Shown: positions 35,390-44,795, numbered from the stretch's first letter. The stretch: 64,000 bases of DNA from Nitrococcus mobilis Nb-231 (GCF_000153205.1 NZ_CH672427.1:3549156-3613155); one strand, 5' to 3'. The notes: a model not told the origin generated them from the letters alone. Made by a program: numbers and translations.

Positions 35390-35551
35390 TCAAATCCCGG
35401 AGCCGACCCGACGCCGCCGATCGACGATGCCAAAGCCGTGCGACCAGAGTGCCGCGCGCAGCGCGCGCTCGCACGCGGCCTCGCTGCCGTAGCGCTGCTG
35501 GAACTCGAGCAGCGCCAGCCCGCGCTGTAGCTGGATGGGGTTCATCGCCAT
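35390..35551 (-). pseudogene. IS1595-family transposase N-terminal remnant
   Basis: The minus strand from ATG 35551 reads MAMNPIQLQRGLALLEFQQR then YGSEAACERALRAALWSHGF, matching the N-terminus of IS1595 transposases, before the zinc ribbon. It stops soon afterwards; the rest is absent. Confidence 0.6.
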
Positions 35552-35632
35552 GACTAACCTCCCTCAAGCGACATTTCAGCTAGGCCAATGTCTCATCGGC
35601 CACGGCCTTTCTGAAAAACGACGCCAATCAGG

Positions 35633-35989
35633 TTGCATGAAGGGCGCGGAGCGCAGGAAGGGATCTTGGCGGAGCTGAAGTCGCACCACATGGACTATGT
35701 GCCCGTGACCACGTTGCATGGCAATCAGATCTATTTGCTCGCCCGTATGTTGGCGCACAACCTTGGCCGCGGATTGCAGATGATCGCCCACCCGCGGCAA
35801 TGTAAGTTCACCGCCAAATGCACGGCATTATGGGCTTTTGAAGGACTCGGCACCCTCCAGAGTAAGCTCATACAGCGCGCCGATCGGTTGCTGCGCCCCG
35901 CCGGCAAGCTCATCCTATCAATGAATTCGAACGAAACTGTCGAAAGGGAGCTTTCGCATTACCTCGATGCGCTCAAGGCCACTGCCTAA
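35633..35989 (+). pseudogene. IS1380-family transposase, C-terminal remnant
   Basis: Encodes GRGAQEGILAELKSHHMDYV then HGNQIYLLARMLAHNLGRGL and the terminal helix region LQSKLIQRADRLLRPAGKLI. This is the C-terminal part of IS1380 transposases, including the conserved QE...ELK glutamate. The N-terminal part of a protein of this family is found at 57780-57930 on the opposite strand. Confidence 0.75.
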
Positions 35990-36016
35990 ATCGTTGACGT
36001 TTATGCAACGCTGGGG

Positions 36017-36406
36017 TTAATGGAACGTGTGCGGCACCGACAAGCTAAACACCGGAATCTCGGCATCAAAGTGTACGCCGTCATCAGCGAGCATTTGATA
36101 GCTACCACGCATGCTGCCGAACTCGGTGTCCAAGAAGGTGCCGCTGGTGTACTGAAAACATTCGCCAGGGCCTAAATGCGGTTGCTCGCCGACTACGCCT
36201 TCGCCATGCACTTCCTGCACCTCGCCGTTGGCGTTGCTGATGATCCAGTGCCGGGTTAGCAATTTCGCGGCGATAGCGCCTTCGTTACGGATTGTCACAG
36301 TGTAAGCAAAGGCGTACCTGTTTCGGTCAGGTACCGATTCTTCCTCGACGTAAACCGACTCAACCTCGACACGGATGAAGTATGGATTATCTTCGTAAGT
36401 TACCAT
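36017..36406 (-). CDS. apaG: ApaG domain protein
   Basis: A 129-residue ApaG protein with the immunoglobulin-like beta fold: VEVESVYVEEESVPDRNRYA, VTIRNEG, LLTRHWIISNANGEVQEVHG, and the glycine-rich QPHLGPGECFQYTSG. ApaG is linked to Mg/Co homeostasis and pyrophosphate binding. It is usually near ksgA and apaH, both absent here, which suggests that rearrangement displaced it. Confidence 0.93.
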   Translation of the reverse strand: MVTYEDNPYFIRVEVESVYVEEESVPDRNRYAFAYTVTIRNEGAIAAKLLTRHWIISNANGEVQEVHGEGVVGEQPHLGPGECFQYTSGTFLDTEFGSMRGSYQMLADDGVHFDAEIPVFSLSVPHTFH

Positions 36407-36428
36407 GGCGGCATTTCACCGTGTTGCC

Positions 36429-36763
36429 CTATTGTCTGCAAGAGTTTGCCGAATGACAGCCAATCCGGCTAGAAGTAGTAGTGGTTGACCATGGCTGTGG
36501 AAGACTCGAGCCAGGGGTAATGCGCTCCGTTTGCGGGTCGTGGCGGCGCTGGGTGCGCACGATCCTTGCCTTTTCCTGGGCTTTGCCGATGAACAGCACG
36601 CCCTCGTTTGCCGAGCACGCCTTCAGATAGCGCTGGGCGCGGTCGTCCTTGCGCTCGCCGCGCTCGAAGGTGATGAGATCGATGCCTTCCTCAAGGGCAA
36701 AGCGTTCCATGGCCGCGACGAAGCGCCGGGTCATCGGTGCCATGCCGACGAGCACGTTCGCTT
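36429..36763 (-). pseudogene. Fragment of a conserved protein of unknown function
   Basis: The minus strand contains MAPMTRRFVAAMERFALEEG then ERKDDRAQRYLKACSANEGV and FIGKAQEKARIVRTQRR. The pattern (RKDD, YL, FIGKAQEKA) looks like a conserved family I cannot name. The N-terminal extension in the same frame is antisense to an ImmA/IrrE-like scrap and not part of it. After WSTTT the frame loses resemblance to anything known to me. Probably a truncated gene. Confidence 0.4.
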
Positions 36764-36900
36764 CTATGTGTACTGCAATTCGCCTGGCGTAGATCCGAAC
36801 TCGGACCCACGAACTCGCTTCACGCTTGGGCACGAAGCGGGACACTACTTCATGGGTGAGCACCTGGACAGCGCCGTGCTGATCCTTTGGAAGGACGGTG
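36764..36900 (+). pseudogene. ImmA/IrrE-type metallopeptidase fragment
   Basis: The plus strand reads FYVYCNSPGVDPNSDPRTRF then TLGHEAGHYFMGEHLDSAV, the active-site region of ImmA/IrrE (M78-like) peptidases with the zinc motif HEAGH. Neither the N-terminal domain nor the partner HTH regulator is present. Bases 36900-37285 show nothing further that I recognise. Confidence 0.55.
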
Positions 36901-37285
36901 AGCTTGAATGGTGGCGGCCGTTGCGAACGTGGGGATTTGAACGTGCACGAAGTAGTGTTGCATCCATATCTGAGCTCGTATTTGATTCGGCAACCGAGAA
37001 GTTCATAAACGGCACCACTGATCCGAGCGATGGAGTTCACGCGGGGGGCCACGGCGGCATTTTGGATAAAAAAGGGGTGCCCGCCTGGCATCACCGTAAC
37101 CAAATCCTCATCGAAGAGGTTATGTCACTGGGGAGATACGGTTACCTGACGCTGCTTTATCCCGACTCCAGCAGTCCATGCCTGTAGTGAGCGCTATTAG
37201 ACGAGCGGGTTTTATGGTTTCCCTTGAACGTGAATGTCCGCTCCTGGCCGAATCCCGCCGCCAAGTGACAAGGAGGAACTGAAGG

Positions 37286-37915
37286 CTAGGCGCCATCCTT
37301 ACCCGGCCAGGTGATTGACGCGGCGGTTTTTTGCCAAAGCAGGCATCGGTTGTTGGCCGGCATGGCGATATCGTCGATCAGGCGTAGTCCGGCGGCCCGC
37401 GCCAGCCGATCCACGGCGCTGCGGTCGCGGATGCCCATGTCTCCAGGCTGGCTGCGCAGCGTGGCGTCGAAACGGGCGTTGCTGTCGCTCGTCGGCCGGC
37501 CGTCGTAGTGGAACGGGCCGTAGATGATCAGCTTGCCATCGACCGGCAATACCGTGGGGAGAGCGGCGAAGAACGCCTCCACTTCGCGCCAGCCCATGAT
37601 GTGCAGCGTATTGGCGGAAAACACGGCATCGAACTGCGTCTCCGGCCAATCTCCCGTAACGTCGAGGGTCAGCGGCGGCAGCACGTTAGCCAGCGCAGCC
37701 TCGTCCAGCCATGCACGGATACCGGCATGGTAGGACTCCAGGTCCGAGGTCTGCCAGGTCAGATGCGGCAGTGCGGCGCCGAAATACACGGCGTGCTGGC
37801 CGGTGCCGCTGCCGATTTCCAGAACCCGTGATCGGTCGGCGAAATGGCGTTGCAGGACGGCCAGAATGGGCTCGCGGTTGCGCTCACAGGCGGGAGAATG
37901 AGGTTTGTATTTCAT
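37286..37915 (-). CDS. DUF938 family SAM-dependent methyltransferase-like protein
   Basis: A 209-residue protein. The N-terminus MKYKPHSPACERNREPILAV and SAM motif I VLEIGSGTGQHAVYF are those of the DUF938 family, followed by LTLDVTGDWPETQFDAVFSA and NTLHIMGW. I start at ATG 37915. The longer frame to 38092 adds residues with no known domain. The substrate of this family is unknown. The N-terminal ACERNR and the internal LHIM signature are intact, so it is likely functional. Confidence 0.85.
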   Translation of the reverse strand: MKYKPHSPACERNREPILAVLQRHFADRSRVLEIGSGTGQHAVYFGAALPHLTWQTSDLESYHAGIRAWLDEAALANVLPPLTLDVTGDWPETQFDAVFSANTLHIMGWREVEAFFAALPTVLPVDGKLIIYGPFHYDGRPTSDSNARFDATLRSQPGDMGIRDRSAVDRLARAAGLRLIDDIAMPANNRCLLWQKTAASITWPGKDGA

Positions 37916-38140
37916 ATCAAAGGATACTGGCTCATCCGTTCTACAGTGGGTTCCGCGGCCAATATAGCGCTCGGACAGTTCACGGGCCAAGCTGTACCAG
38001 GCTGTGTTGACGAACGAGTCGGCCCACGAGGCTTCACGGGCAGTCGGTTTCGCCGCCGCGTAATGCAGCGTTGCGCGGGGTCGACCAGACACGGCTATCG
38101 GCTATCATCGGTATAGTTCTTGATCAGGCCTGAGGAAAGT

Positions 38141-38509
38141 ATGTCGGCAAAGCGATTGACGGCGGAGCATAAGGCCTTTTTGGTGCAAGCTCTGGCGCAG
38201 TTCGAGACACCCGAAGAAGCGGCGGCAGCGCTCAAGGGCGAATACGGCGCTGCGATTTCCCCCCAGGGCGCGGAGGTTTACGATCCAACCAAGCGCGCCG
38301 GCAGGCAGCTGAGTCAGCGCTGGTACGAACTGTTCTATGAGACACGGCGACGTTTCCTGGAGCGCATCGAGGCCATCCCCGAGGCCAACAAGGCGGTGCG
38401 CATCCGCCAGTTGGCGCACGCCTCTCGGGCGTTCAAGGCCAAGGGCAACTACCGTGACATGGCGGGTGGCTCGGGTTGGCAAAATTTATTTTTATGTGCC
38501 ATATGTTGA
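38141..38509 (+). CDS. Phage DUF2280-like protein, probably C-terminally truncated
   Basis: A 122-residue protein starting MSAKRLTAEHKAFLVQALAQ with EVYDPTKRAGRQLSQRWYEL and IPEANKAVRIRQL, matching phage DUF2280 proteins found near terminase genes. The ribosome site is TGAGGAAAG. After KAKGNYRDMAGG the sequence shifts to an unrelated short tail, so the end is likely lost. No other phage structural gene is nearby; this looks like the last piece of a prophage replaced by vapBC. Confidence 0.65.
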   Translation: MSAKRLTAEHKAFLVQALAQFETPEEAAAALKGEYGAAISPQGAEVYDPTKRAGRQLSQRWYELFYETRRRFLERIEAIPEANKAVRIRQLAHASRAFKAKGNYRDMAGGSGWQNLFLCAIC

Positions 38510-38522
38510 ACACTTGTGGCAT
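38498..38522. promoter_or_regulatory. Putative VapB operator
   Basis: TGCCA (38498-38502) and TGGCA (38518-38522) form an inverted repeat 12 bases before the vapB start, in an AT-rich promoter region. Toxin-antitoxin operons commonly carry such an operator, bound by the antitoxin. Confidence 0.45.
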
Positions 38523-38534
38523 TTTTTGGAAACA

Positions 38535-38801
38535 ATGGCAAGTTCTAAGTCGAGTAATGAAGTTCAGATGGGTGCCCAGGGGCGGCTGGTGATTCCGGCG
38601 CGGCTGCGCAAGGCATTGAATCTGAAGCCCGGCGACCGGCTGGTGGCACGCCAGGTCGGCGACAGTCTGGTGCTGGAGCGACGTGAGGCGATTGAGAAAC
38701 GGCTGTGGGCAATGTTTTCCCATATTCCAAAAGAGGTGAGTTTGGTCGATGAGTTGATTGCGGAACGGCGAGCCGAGGCCCGGCGCGAAGACGTGGAATG
38801 A
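38535..38801 (+). CDS. vapB: AbrB/MazE-type antitoxin VapB
   Basis: An 88-residue protein with an N-terminal swapped-hairpin AbrB domain (VQMGAQGRLVIPARLRKALN, GDRLVARQVGDSLVLE) and a charged C-terminal helix that would wrap the toxin. Its stop overlaps the VapC start by four bases. I start at ATG 38535; the upstream in-frame sequence belongs to the phage remnant. It neutralises VapC and likely binds the inverted repeat upstream. Confidence 0.9.
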   Translation: MASSKSSNEVQMGAQGRLVIPARLRKALNLKPGDRLVARQVGDSLVLERREAIEKRLWAMFSHIPKEVSLVDELIAERRAEARREDVE

Positions 38802-39178
38802 GGCGGGTATTGGATGCCTCGGCGGTGCTCGTATACCTCCATCAGGAGTCGGGCTGGGAGGTGGTCCAGTCGAGCATTGAGTTGGCTTTTATCAGTGCGG
38901 TTAACTGGAGTGAGGTGGCGCAGAAGACCGTTCAAAAAGGCCTTAATGCCGAGGTTGTGCGCGCGCTGTTGGCGGGGGTCGGTCTGGAAATCGTGCCATT
39001 TTTGGCCGCCCAGGCCGAAACCGCCGCCCAACTGTGGGAGGAGACACACCGACACGGTTTGTCGTTGGCGGATCGCGCCTGTCTGGCGCTAGCGATCGAT
39101 AGACAGGCGGTGGTCCTAACCGCTGACCGAGCGTGGATGGATTTGGCGTTGAGGATCGAGATTCAATCGCTGCGTTGA
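38798..39178 (+). CDS. vapC: PIN-domain ribonuclease toxin VapC
   Basis: A 126-residue PIN domain: first acidic residue in VLDASAVLVYL, middle NWSEVAQK (Glu), and the C-terminal LSLADRACLALA and VLTADRAW with the remaining Asp residues. All four acidic positions for metal binding are present, so the RNase is probably active. Coupled to vapB by a four-base overlap. Confidence 0.92.
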   Translation: MRRVLDASAVLVYLHQESGWEVVQSSIELAFISAVNWSEVAQKTVQKGLNAEVVRALLAGVGLEIVPFLAAQAETAAQLWEETHRHGLSLADRACLALAIDRQAVVLTADRAWMDLALRIEIQSLR

Positions 39179-39404
39179 GGTGGCGGGGGGTGCCGAAGCA
39201 CGCTTCAGGAGCTGCCATCTTGCCGCGTGGCTTGGCCTTCACACTCAAAGGAGAACAGCTTTCAGGCTGCAACGATGTTAGGCGTCGTCTATTCCTGCGT
39301 CTATTTGTCACACTCACAAGCAGTGTTTTATATGTCACTTCTATTAAAATATTCGCGACTTGCGGAGTATTGTAAGAATTGAAGCAAGCAGCAAGGAGGC
39401 TGTG

Positions 39405-40643
39405 ATGTTCGCCATTCGGAAAAAGGAGATCAAAACGGCGGTAGCCGGAGCGTGCGTGCTTGCCTCGGGTGGCGGTGGCTCTTACCAAGTCGCATGCGAG
39501 ATCGTCGAGCAAGGCGTTCCCGATGACGCAAGGGTCACGCTGGTCGGACTCGACGAGCTGTCGAGTCAGCCCGCCGGGTGGCTGGTAGCTTCGGCCAACA
39601 TGGGGGCGCCCGACGCCTTGTTCAAAACCGCTAACCCCCATGCGCCGGCCCATGCCATCCAGGCGATGGAGGCGACGCTGCAAGGGATGGGCACGGTAAG
39701 TTCGCGTTTTGCGCGTTTCCCGGCGCGGGGTTTCTCTTGGGTGCTGCCCATCGAGGTGGGTGCCATCAATACCGCCTCCCCCTTGAGCATTGCCGCCCAG
39801 CTCGGGCCGAGCCGCGCGAGCGGTCTGCCGATCATCGACGCGGACGCCGCCGGGCGCTCGATCCCGACCTTGAGTCTCACCGTGTTCGCCGCCAACGGCA
39901 TTGCGATTTCCCCAGCGGTGGTTGCCAGTGAAGGCCTACATCCGGGGGCATGGCGCTCCGTAACGAGGCGTTACAACAGCGGCGTGATCTGGGTGGACGA
40001 CGAGATGGCCGCCGAGGATGCAATCATCGGTTTGGTCAACACCACCCCGTTCGGCGGCATTGCCGGGCTGGCGATTTACCCTATGACGGTCCTCGAGCTG
40101 CTCGACCGTACGCCGCCGGTAGCCGGAACGCTAAGTCTCGCTTTAGAGATCGGCCAAGTGCTCGAGTCCTGCTGCGGCGTGGAGCGCGCCGAGCGCGTAG
40201 CGTCTTGCATTCGGCAGGCCGGGCGTGCGAGCGAGGTGATCTGGCACGGTCGGGTCCGCGAGGTGATCCAGGCGGAGGGTGGTGTAGACGTGGGGCGTAT
40301 TGTGCTGGAAGACGCTACGGGTTCGGAGGTTCTGTTTACTATCTATAACGAGAACGAGAATGTGTATGCCATGCGCAGTGATCGGGATACGCCCTGTGTC
40401 CTCGGCCCGGATTCCATCTGCTATGTCACTGCGGGCGACGACCCCCTTGCCATCGACAACAGCGACCTCAACCGCTGGTACGAGAAAGCGCCGGATACGC
40501 GCCTAGAGCTCTTCGTCCTGGCGGTGCAGGCGGCTCCCGAGATGCGTAATTCCGTCATCATCGACAACTTCGCAGCCGTGAATCGCTCCTTGGGCTACGG
40601 TGGTGCCTACCGACCTTGGTCACCACCGATTTCTGCGGGCTGA
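39405..40643 (+). CDS. DUF917 family protein (hydantoinase/oxoprolinase-associated)
   Basis: A 412-residue protein. VLASGGGGSYQVACEIVEQG, ANMGAPDALF, EVGAINTASPLSIAAQLG and VDADAAGRS-like LPIIDADAAGRSIPTL match DUF917, a family found beside hydantoinases and including S-methyl thiohydantoin desulfurase. The start ATG 39405 follows AAGGAGG. No hydantoinase subunit is adjacent, so substrate and partner are unknown. The gene for a c-di-GMP protein starts five bases after its stop. Confidence 0.85.
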   Translation: MFAIRKKEIKTAVAGACVLASGGGGSYQVACEIVEQGVPDDARVTLVGLDELSSQPAGWLVASANMGAPDALFKTANPHAPAHAIQAMEATLQGMGTVSSRFARFPARGFSWVLPIEVGAINTASPLSIAAQLGPSRASGLPIIDADAAGRSIPTLSLTVFAANGIAISPAVVASEGLHPGAWRSVTRRYNSGVIWVDDEMAAEDAIIGLVNTTPFGGIAGLAIYPMTVLELLDRTPPVAGTLSLALEIGQVLESCCGVERAERVASCIRQAGRASEVIWHGRVREVIQAEGGVDVGRIVLEDATGSEVLFTIYNENENVYAMRSDRDTPCVLGPDSICYVTAGDDPLAIDNSDLNRWYEKAPDTRLELFVLAVQAAPEMRNSVIIDNFAAVNRSLGYGGAYRPWSPPISAG

Positions 40644-40648
40644 TCGAT

Positions 40649-43261
40649 ATGCGAATCCACTCAAGGACATGGCTCTTCGGTTTGACTGGAGCGGCCTTGT
40701 TGTTTGCCGCTTTTTGGCAGGCCGGGTTCGATGTTCAGGCCGCCGTGGTGATTGCCGCCATGGGCGGAGGTGCGCTGGGCGGCCTGATCGCGGAGTCCCG
40801 CTGCTCACTCGGCAGGCCGGAGTCGGGTCAGTATCGATTTATGGTAGAGCGCGCGGAGGAGGGCATCGCGATTCTCCAGGACGGCCGGATCGTGTTCGCC
40901 AACCCCAGTCTCGGCGCAATTTTAAGATGCCGACAGCAGCAGCTGCTCGGTCAGCCCTTCGAGCGCTATGTGCCTGCGAGTCAACGTGGGCGGGTGCGCG
41001 CGATTCATCGGCGGCAGATCGACGGCGAAGCGGCGTCCCATTGCTATGAAATGGAGCTGCTGCACGCAGATGGCTGCGAGATCTCGGTGCAGGTGCGCAG
41101 CCACGTCGAGGACCAGGGTGGTCAAGTGTTGCAGTTCGTGTTTGTTCGCGATATCAGCGTGCAACGTGCTGCCGCAGAGCAGGTCCGTGCGCTCAACGAG
41201 TATATGGACAGCATCATCGACAACGCCGACATTTGGCTCAACACGTTGGACAAAGAGGGGCGCATTGTCATCTGGAACAAGGCGGCGGAGCGGATCAGCG
41301 GTTATCGGCGTGACGAGGTCCAAGGGCGCACGGATATTTGGAGCTGGCTGTACCCGGACGAGGCGTATCGTGATTGGATCTTCTCTCACGCCATGGACAT
41401 ACTCGAACGCGGCACGGTGGCTTTCGATCTGGAGACTACCATCCGGACCAAGGACAGTCGGCAGATCATACTGAGCTGGCGGTCGCGGATGCTTACCAAT
41501 ACGGCCGGCGAGACGGTAGGGTCGATTGCGGTGGCTCGGGACGTGACGCTGGAGCGCCGTGCCGAGGAGGCGCTGCAACTGCACGCTTCGGTGTTCGAAA
41601 CGGCCGAGCCGTTGGCTATCGCCAACCGCGAGCGCGTATTTTTGCGGGTCAACCATGCTTTCACGCGCATGTTTGGCTACCCAGCGGAGGAGATCACTGG
41701 CCGTACCCTGCTCGAATTGCAGCCCGACCAGAGTCCCGAGGACTTATTCGCAAGGCTATGGGGGGAGTTGGAGGCAACCGATCAGTGGTCCGGGGAGCTC
41801 TGGGAGCGGCGCAGGGACGGCACTCTCATACCGGTCCGCTTGACCATGAGCACGGTGCGGGACGGGGAAGGCACCATCACCCACTATGTGGCCCACTGGC
41901 AGGACATCTCCGAGCGCAAAACGTTCGAGGCCCAGATTCAGTGCCAAGCCCTCTATGATCCGTTGACCGGATTGCCCAATCGACGTCTGGCAAACAGCCG
42001 GTTGGAGCAGGAGTTGGGTCGGGCGCAGCGATTAACCGGCTTCGGTGCGCTGCTGTTTCTGGATTTGGATCGATTCAAGCAGATCAATGACGCCCATGGC
42101 CATGCCATCGGAGATGCCTTGCTGGCGAGCATTGCCCAGCGGCTGCAAAACCTCCTGCGTATCGAAGACATGGTCGCCCGCCTTGGTGGTGATGAGTTCG
42201 TCGTGCTGTTGGGCAGCGAGCCTGGTACCCGGGATGAAGCAGCCGCCCGTGCCCATCGAGTCGGCGAAAAGATTCTGGCTGCAATACGCGAGCCGATCGC
42301 CATCGACGCGTACGAGCTGAGCGTCTCCGCCAGCGTGGGGATCGCGCTGTATCCTGATGTGGATATGAATGCCGCCGACCTGTTGCAGAGGGCTGACAGT
42401 GCCATGTACCGCGCCAAAGAGGATGGGCGTAACACGATCCACTTCTTCGCCGAGACAAGCCGAACGGAGCTCGAATACCGTCAGAGTCGATTTTGTGAAC
42501 ACCACCCGTCCGTCGATGATGAGCAGCTGCTGCTGAGCTATCAGCCAATCGCCGATATCCGCGGCCGGCTCGCGAGTATCGAGGCGTTAGTGCGCTGGCA
42601 ATCGTCCGAGCGAGGGCTGTGCTTGCCGACGCGGTTTCTCACGGTGGTGGAAGAGACCGGTTTGACCGCGGCTGTCGAATGTTGGGCACTCAGCGCAATC
42701 TGCCGTAAGCTGGCCGCCTGGCAATCTGTGGGTGTCTTCCCGAACTGGCTGCGCTTAGCCGTGAATATCAGCCCCCAGCTGCTGACCTTGCATGATTTCC
42801 CACGGCATCTGCGGCGGATACTCCGGGATTCCGGGGTGCAGCCGCAGGCTCTGGTATTGGAAATCACGGAAGCGGCCCTGTGCAACGACATGCAGCAACT
42901 GGCGGGCGCCATGCGGGCGACCCGGGGATGGGGTATCGGGTTCTCGGTGGACGAATTCGGTATTGGGCATACCTCCCTTGCCCAACTCGAGCTGCTGCCG
43001 ATCGATACCGTCAAAATCGCCCAGACTCTCGTTGCCGAGGTTCCAGGAGATGCTGCCAAAGCCCGTGCCCTCGAGACGGCGCTGCGCATGGCAGGCCGCC
43101 TTGGGGTTGACGTGGCTGCCGAGGGCATCGATACCCACGAGCAGTTCGACTGCCTTCGTTCTGGCGGCTGTCGCCTTTTCCAGGGCAGTTGCGTCAGCGC
43201 GCCGCTGACCGAGGAGGCGCTAATCGCGCTGCTGCGTACCGATCGCATCGAGGTTCATTGA
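40649..43261 (+). CDS. PAS-PAS-PAS-GGDEF-EAL signalling protein
   Basis: An 870-residue protein: an N-terminal hydrophobic segment pair (about 8-48), then PAS domains near 60-170, 175-300 and 305-430, a GGDEF domain (about 440-600) with intact LGGDEFVVLL and DPLTGLPNRRLAN, and a C-terminal EAL domain (about 615-865). The EAL motif is SIEALVRW, with LEITE, VNISPQ and EGID present. The DDFG-type metal motif is DEFGIG, so phosphodiesterase activity is doubtful while diguanylate cyclase activity looks possible. Sensor input comes from PAS domains of unknown ligand. Confidence 0.9.
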   Translation: MRIHSRTWLFGLTGAALLFAAFWQAGFDVQAAVVIAAMGGGALGGLIAESRCSLGRPESGQYRFMVERAEEGIAILQDGRIVFANPSLGAILRCRQQQLLGQPFERYVPASQRGRVRAIHRRQIDGEAASHCYEMELLHADGCEISVQVRSHVEDQGGQVLQFVFVRDISVQRAAAEQVRALNEYMDSIIDNADIWLNTLDKEGRIVIWNKAAERISGYRRDEVQGRTDIWSWLYPDEAYRDWIFSHAMDILERGTVAFDLETTIRTKDSRQIILSWRSRMLTNTAGETVGSIAVARDVTLERRAEEALQLHASVFETAEPLAIANRERVFLRVNHAFTRMFGYPAEEITGRTLLELQPDQSPEDLFARLWGELEATDQWSGELWERRRDGTLIPVRLTMSTVRDGEGTITHYVAHWQDISERKTFEAQIQCQALYDPLTGLPNRRLANSRLEQELGRAQRLTGFGALLFLDLDRFKQINDAHGHAIGDALLASIAQRLQNLLRIEDMVARLGGDEFVVLLGSEPGTRDEAAARAHRVGEKILAAIREPIAIDAYELSVSASVGIALYPDVDMNAADLLQRADSAMYRAKEDGRNTIHFFAETSRTELEYRQSRFCEHHPSVDDEQLLLSYQPIADIRGRLASIEALVRWQSSERGLCLPTRFLTVVEETGLTAAVECWALSAICRKLAAWQSVGVFPNWLRLAVNISPQLLTLHDFPRHLRRILRDSGVQPQALVLEITEAALCNDMQQLAGAMRATRGWGIGFSVDEFGIGHTSLAQLELLPIDTVKIAQTLVAEVPGDAAKARALETALRMAGRLGVDVAAEGIDTHEQFDCLRSGGCRLFQGSCVSAPLTEEALIALLRTDRIEVH

Positions 43262-43568
43262 CGAAATGCGCTGAAGCGCGTCGGCGTTGAAGCAATGAGC
43301 CTTCGATCGCTATCGGCATTTCAGCGGGCACTTTAAGCTGCATGGCCCTCCCAACGCGCCAGCAGATGGTTCGACCCAAGCAAATCCAGTCGTGAATCGG
43401 TGGCTGGCCGCAGCCTATTTGGCCCACCCTGCTAAAGAACACTTCCTATCGGTCGTTATCCCACTCGAGCGCATGCAGCGCAATGATCGAATCCCTTCTG
43501 GGCGGTTGGCCGGCTGATCTTCGCGCCATGGGTTGGGAGTCGTCTGAGTAGCTGGTGTGGACGTGGAA
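43262..43568. other. Intergenic region without a recognised gene
   Basis: About 300 bases between the GGDEF-EAL gene and the STAS gene. A short GCGC-TGAA-GCGC hairpin lies at its left end. Short frames show no family resemblance. It probably holds the promoter of the STAS-cheY pair. Confidence 0.4.
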
Positions 43569-44042
43569 ATGCCAACCTCAGCTAAGACCAGAAGCCAAGA
43601 TAAGGGGGTTGCGGTCATTACCTTGTTGCCGGAACAGGCTATCCACGGTGTCAGACTCTTACATGCCGAACTCTGCGTTGTCTTGAACAGCGCGGCCCGC
43701 GGGCGGCTTGCGGCGGTTGAGCTCGTGTATGTCGATACGGCGACGCTGCAACTGCTTTGCGCGTTCATGCTGGAGAGCCGGCAACGCGGGGTCGAGGTGG
43801 AGTGGGATACCCCTTCAGAGGCACTGTCGTCGGCGGCCCGGTTGCTGGGAATCAGCGGGATGTTGGCTGCTGGAGTAGCGCGTGTCGTTCGCTGGGTGCA
43901 AGTCGCAGGTGGAGGCTATGGCACGTATTTTAGCAGTGGACGATTCAGCCTCGATTCGTGCCATGGTAGCCATGACGCTGCGTGGGGCTGGACACGAAGT
44001 CATGATGGCGTGCGATGGATTGACGGCGCTCGAGCTGGCTAA
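43569..44042 (+). CDS. STAS-domain protein (anti-sigma factor antagonist-like)
   Basis: The first 105 residues form a STAS domain: VAVITLLPEQAIHGVRLLHA, RGRLAAVELVYVDTATLQLL and ESRQRGVEVEWDTPSEALSS, ending GISGMLAAG. The usual Ser/Thr switch position is Thr/Ala in VDTATLQLL. The frame then runs on 50 codons inside the following cheY gene, unusual for this family, so a one-base lesion near 43880 that removed the natural stop is possible. Start ATG 43569; an in-frame GTG 43557 is the alternative. Placed before cheY, it resembles chemotaxis or sensory STAS proteins. Confidence 0.7.
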   Translation: MPTSAKTRSQDKGVAVITLLPEQAIHGVRLLHAELCVVLNSAARGRLAAVELVYVDTATLQLLCAFMLESRQRGVEVEWDTPSEALSSAARLLGISGMLAAGVARVVRWVQVAGGGYGTYFSSGRFSLDSCHGSHDAAWGWTRSHDGVRWIDGARAG

Positions 44043-44286
44043 GCAGAGCTGGGATCTGGCGTTGGCGGACGTAAATATGCCGAACATGGACGGTATTACA
44101 TTGATCCGGGAACTGCGCGCTAGGCCCGAGGGTCGCTTCATGCCAATACTGATGCTGACCACGGAGACGTCCGTGGAGCGTAAACGAGCGGGACGCGAGG
44201 CGGGGGCTACGGGTTGGGTCGTCAAGCCTTTCGACCCCGATCAGCTCGTAGCAACCATCGAGCGGGTAATCGGATTGGCGCCATGA
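43918..44286 (+). CDS. cheY: CheY-like single-domain response regulator
   Basis: A 122-residue receiver domain with the acidic pair in LAVDDSASIR, the phospho-acceptor Asp in LALADVNMPNMDG, Thr in LTTET and Lys in VVKPFD, all in place. Good ribosome site (GGTGGAGGC). It overlaps the end of the STAS frame by 125 bases. The start of an IS110 remnant overlaps its stop (ATGA). With STAS upstream and a cheB scrap downstream it was likely part of a chemotaxis operon now broken. Confidence 0.9.
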   Translation: MARILAVDDSASIRAMVAMTLRGAGHEVMMACDGLTALELAKQSWDLALADVNMPNMDGITLIRELRARPEGRFMPILMLTTETSVERKRAGREAGATGWVVKPFDPDQLVATIERVIGLAP

Positions 44287-44795
44287 GTCTCGATTGCCTT
44301 GATCGAGACGGCCGACGCCAGCACGCGCATCGAGCAGCGGCAATTTGGCGATTCAAGCGCGATCGTCGGGCATTGGCCGAGTGGGTGGCTTCGCTGCGGC
44401 TCGATGAAATCGTGATGGAGAGCACCGGTATTTACTGGAAGAGCCCGTATGCGGTCCTGGAGGCGCTCGGCATTCGGGCGAAGGTGGCCAACGCACGGCA
44501 TGTCAAGAACGTCCCGGGGCGCAAGACAGACGTGGGTGATGCGCAGTGGTTGGCGACGCTGGCGCGCGCCGGGTTGCTGCGCGGCTCGTTTGTGCCGCCC
44601 GCCAAGTTGCGCGAACTGCGCCTGATCGCCCGTCAACGCCAGAACCAGGTCGGTCAATTGGCCTCGGAGAAGAATCGGTTGCACAAGGCGCTCACCGACT
44701 GCGGCATCCGTCTGGGCGTCGTGGTCAGCGACCTGCATGGTCTCTCGGCGCGCGTCCGGCGTTGCCGCGGCGATTCCGCACGACTGACCGGCTGA
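44283..44795 (+). pseudogene. IS110-family transposase, partial
   Basis: MSLDCLDRDGRRQHAHRAAA then EIVMESTGIYWKSPYAVLEA, VANARHVKNVPGRKTDVGDA, and LRLIARQRQNQVGQLASEKN are typical IS110 DEDD-transposase sequence up to DLHGLSARV. There the frame diverges and stops. The C-terminal serine-containing domain is missing. It sits directly on the cheY stop codon and in front of a cheB remnant, so it likely interrupted or replaced operon sequence. Confidence 0.8.
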
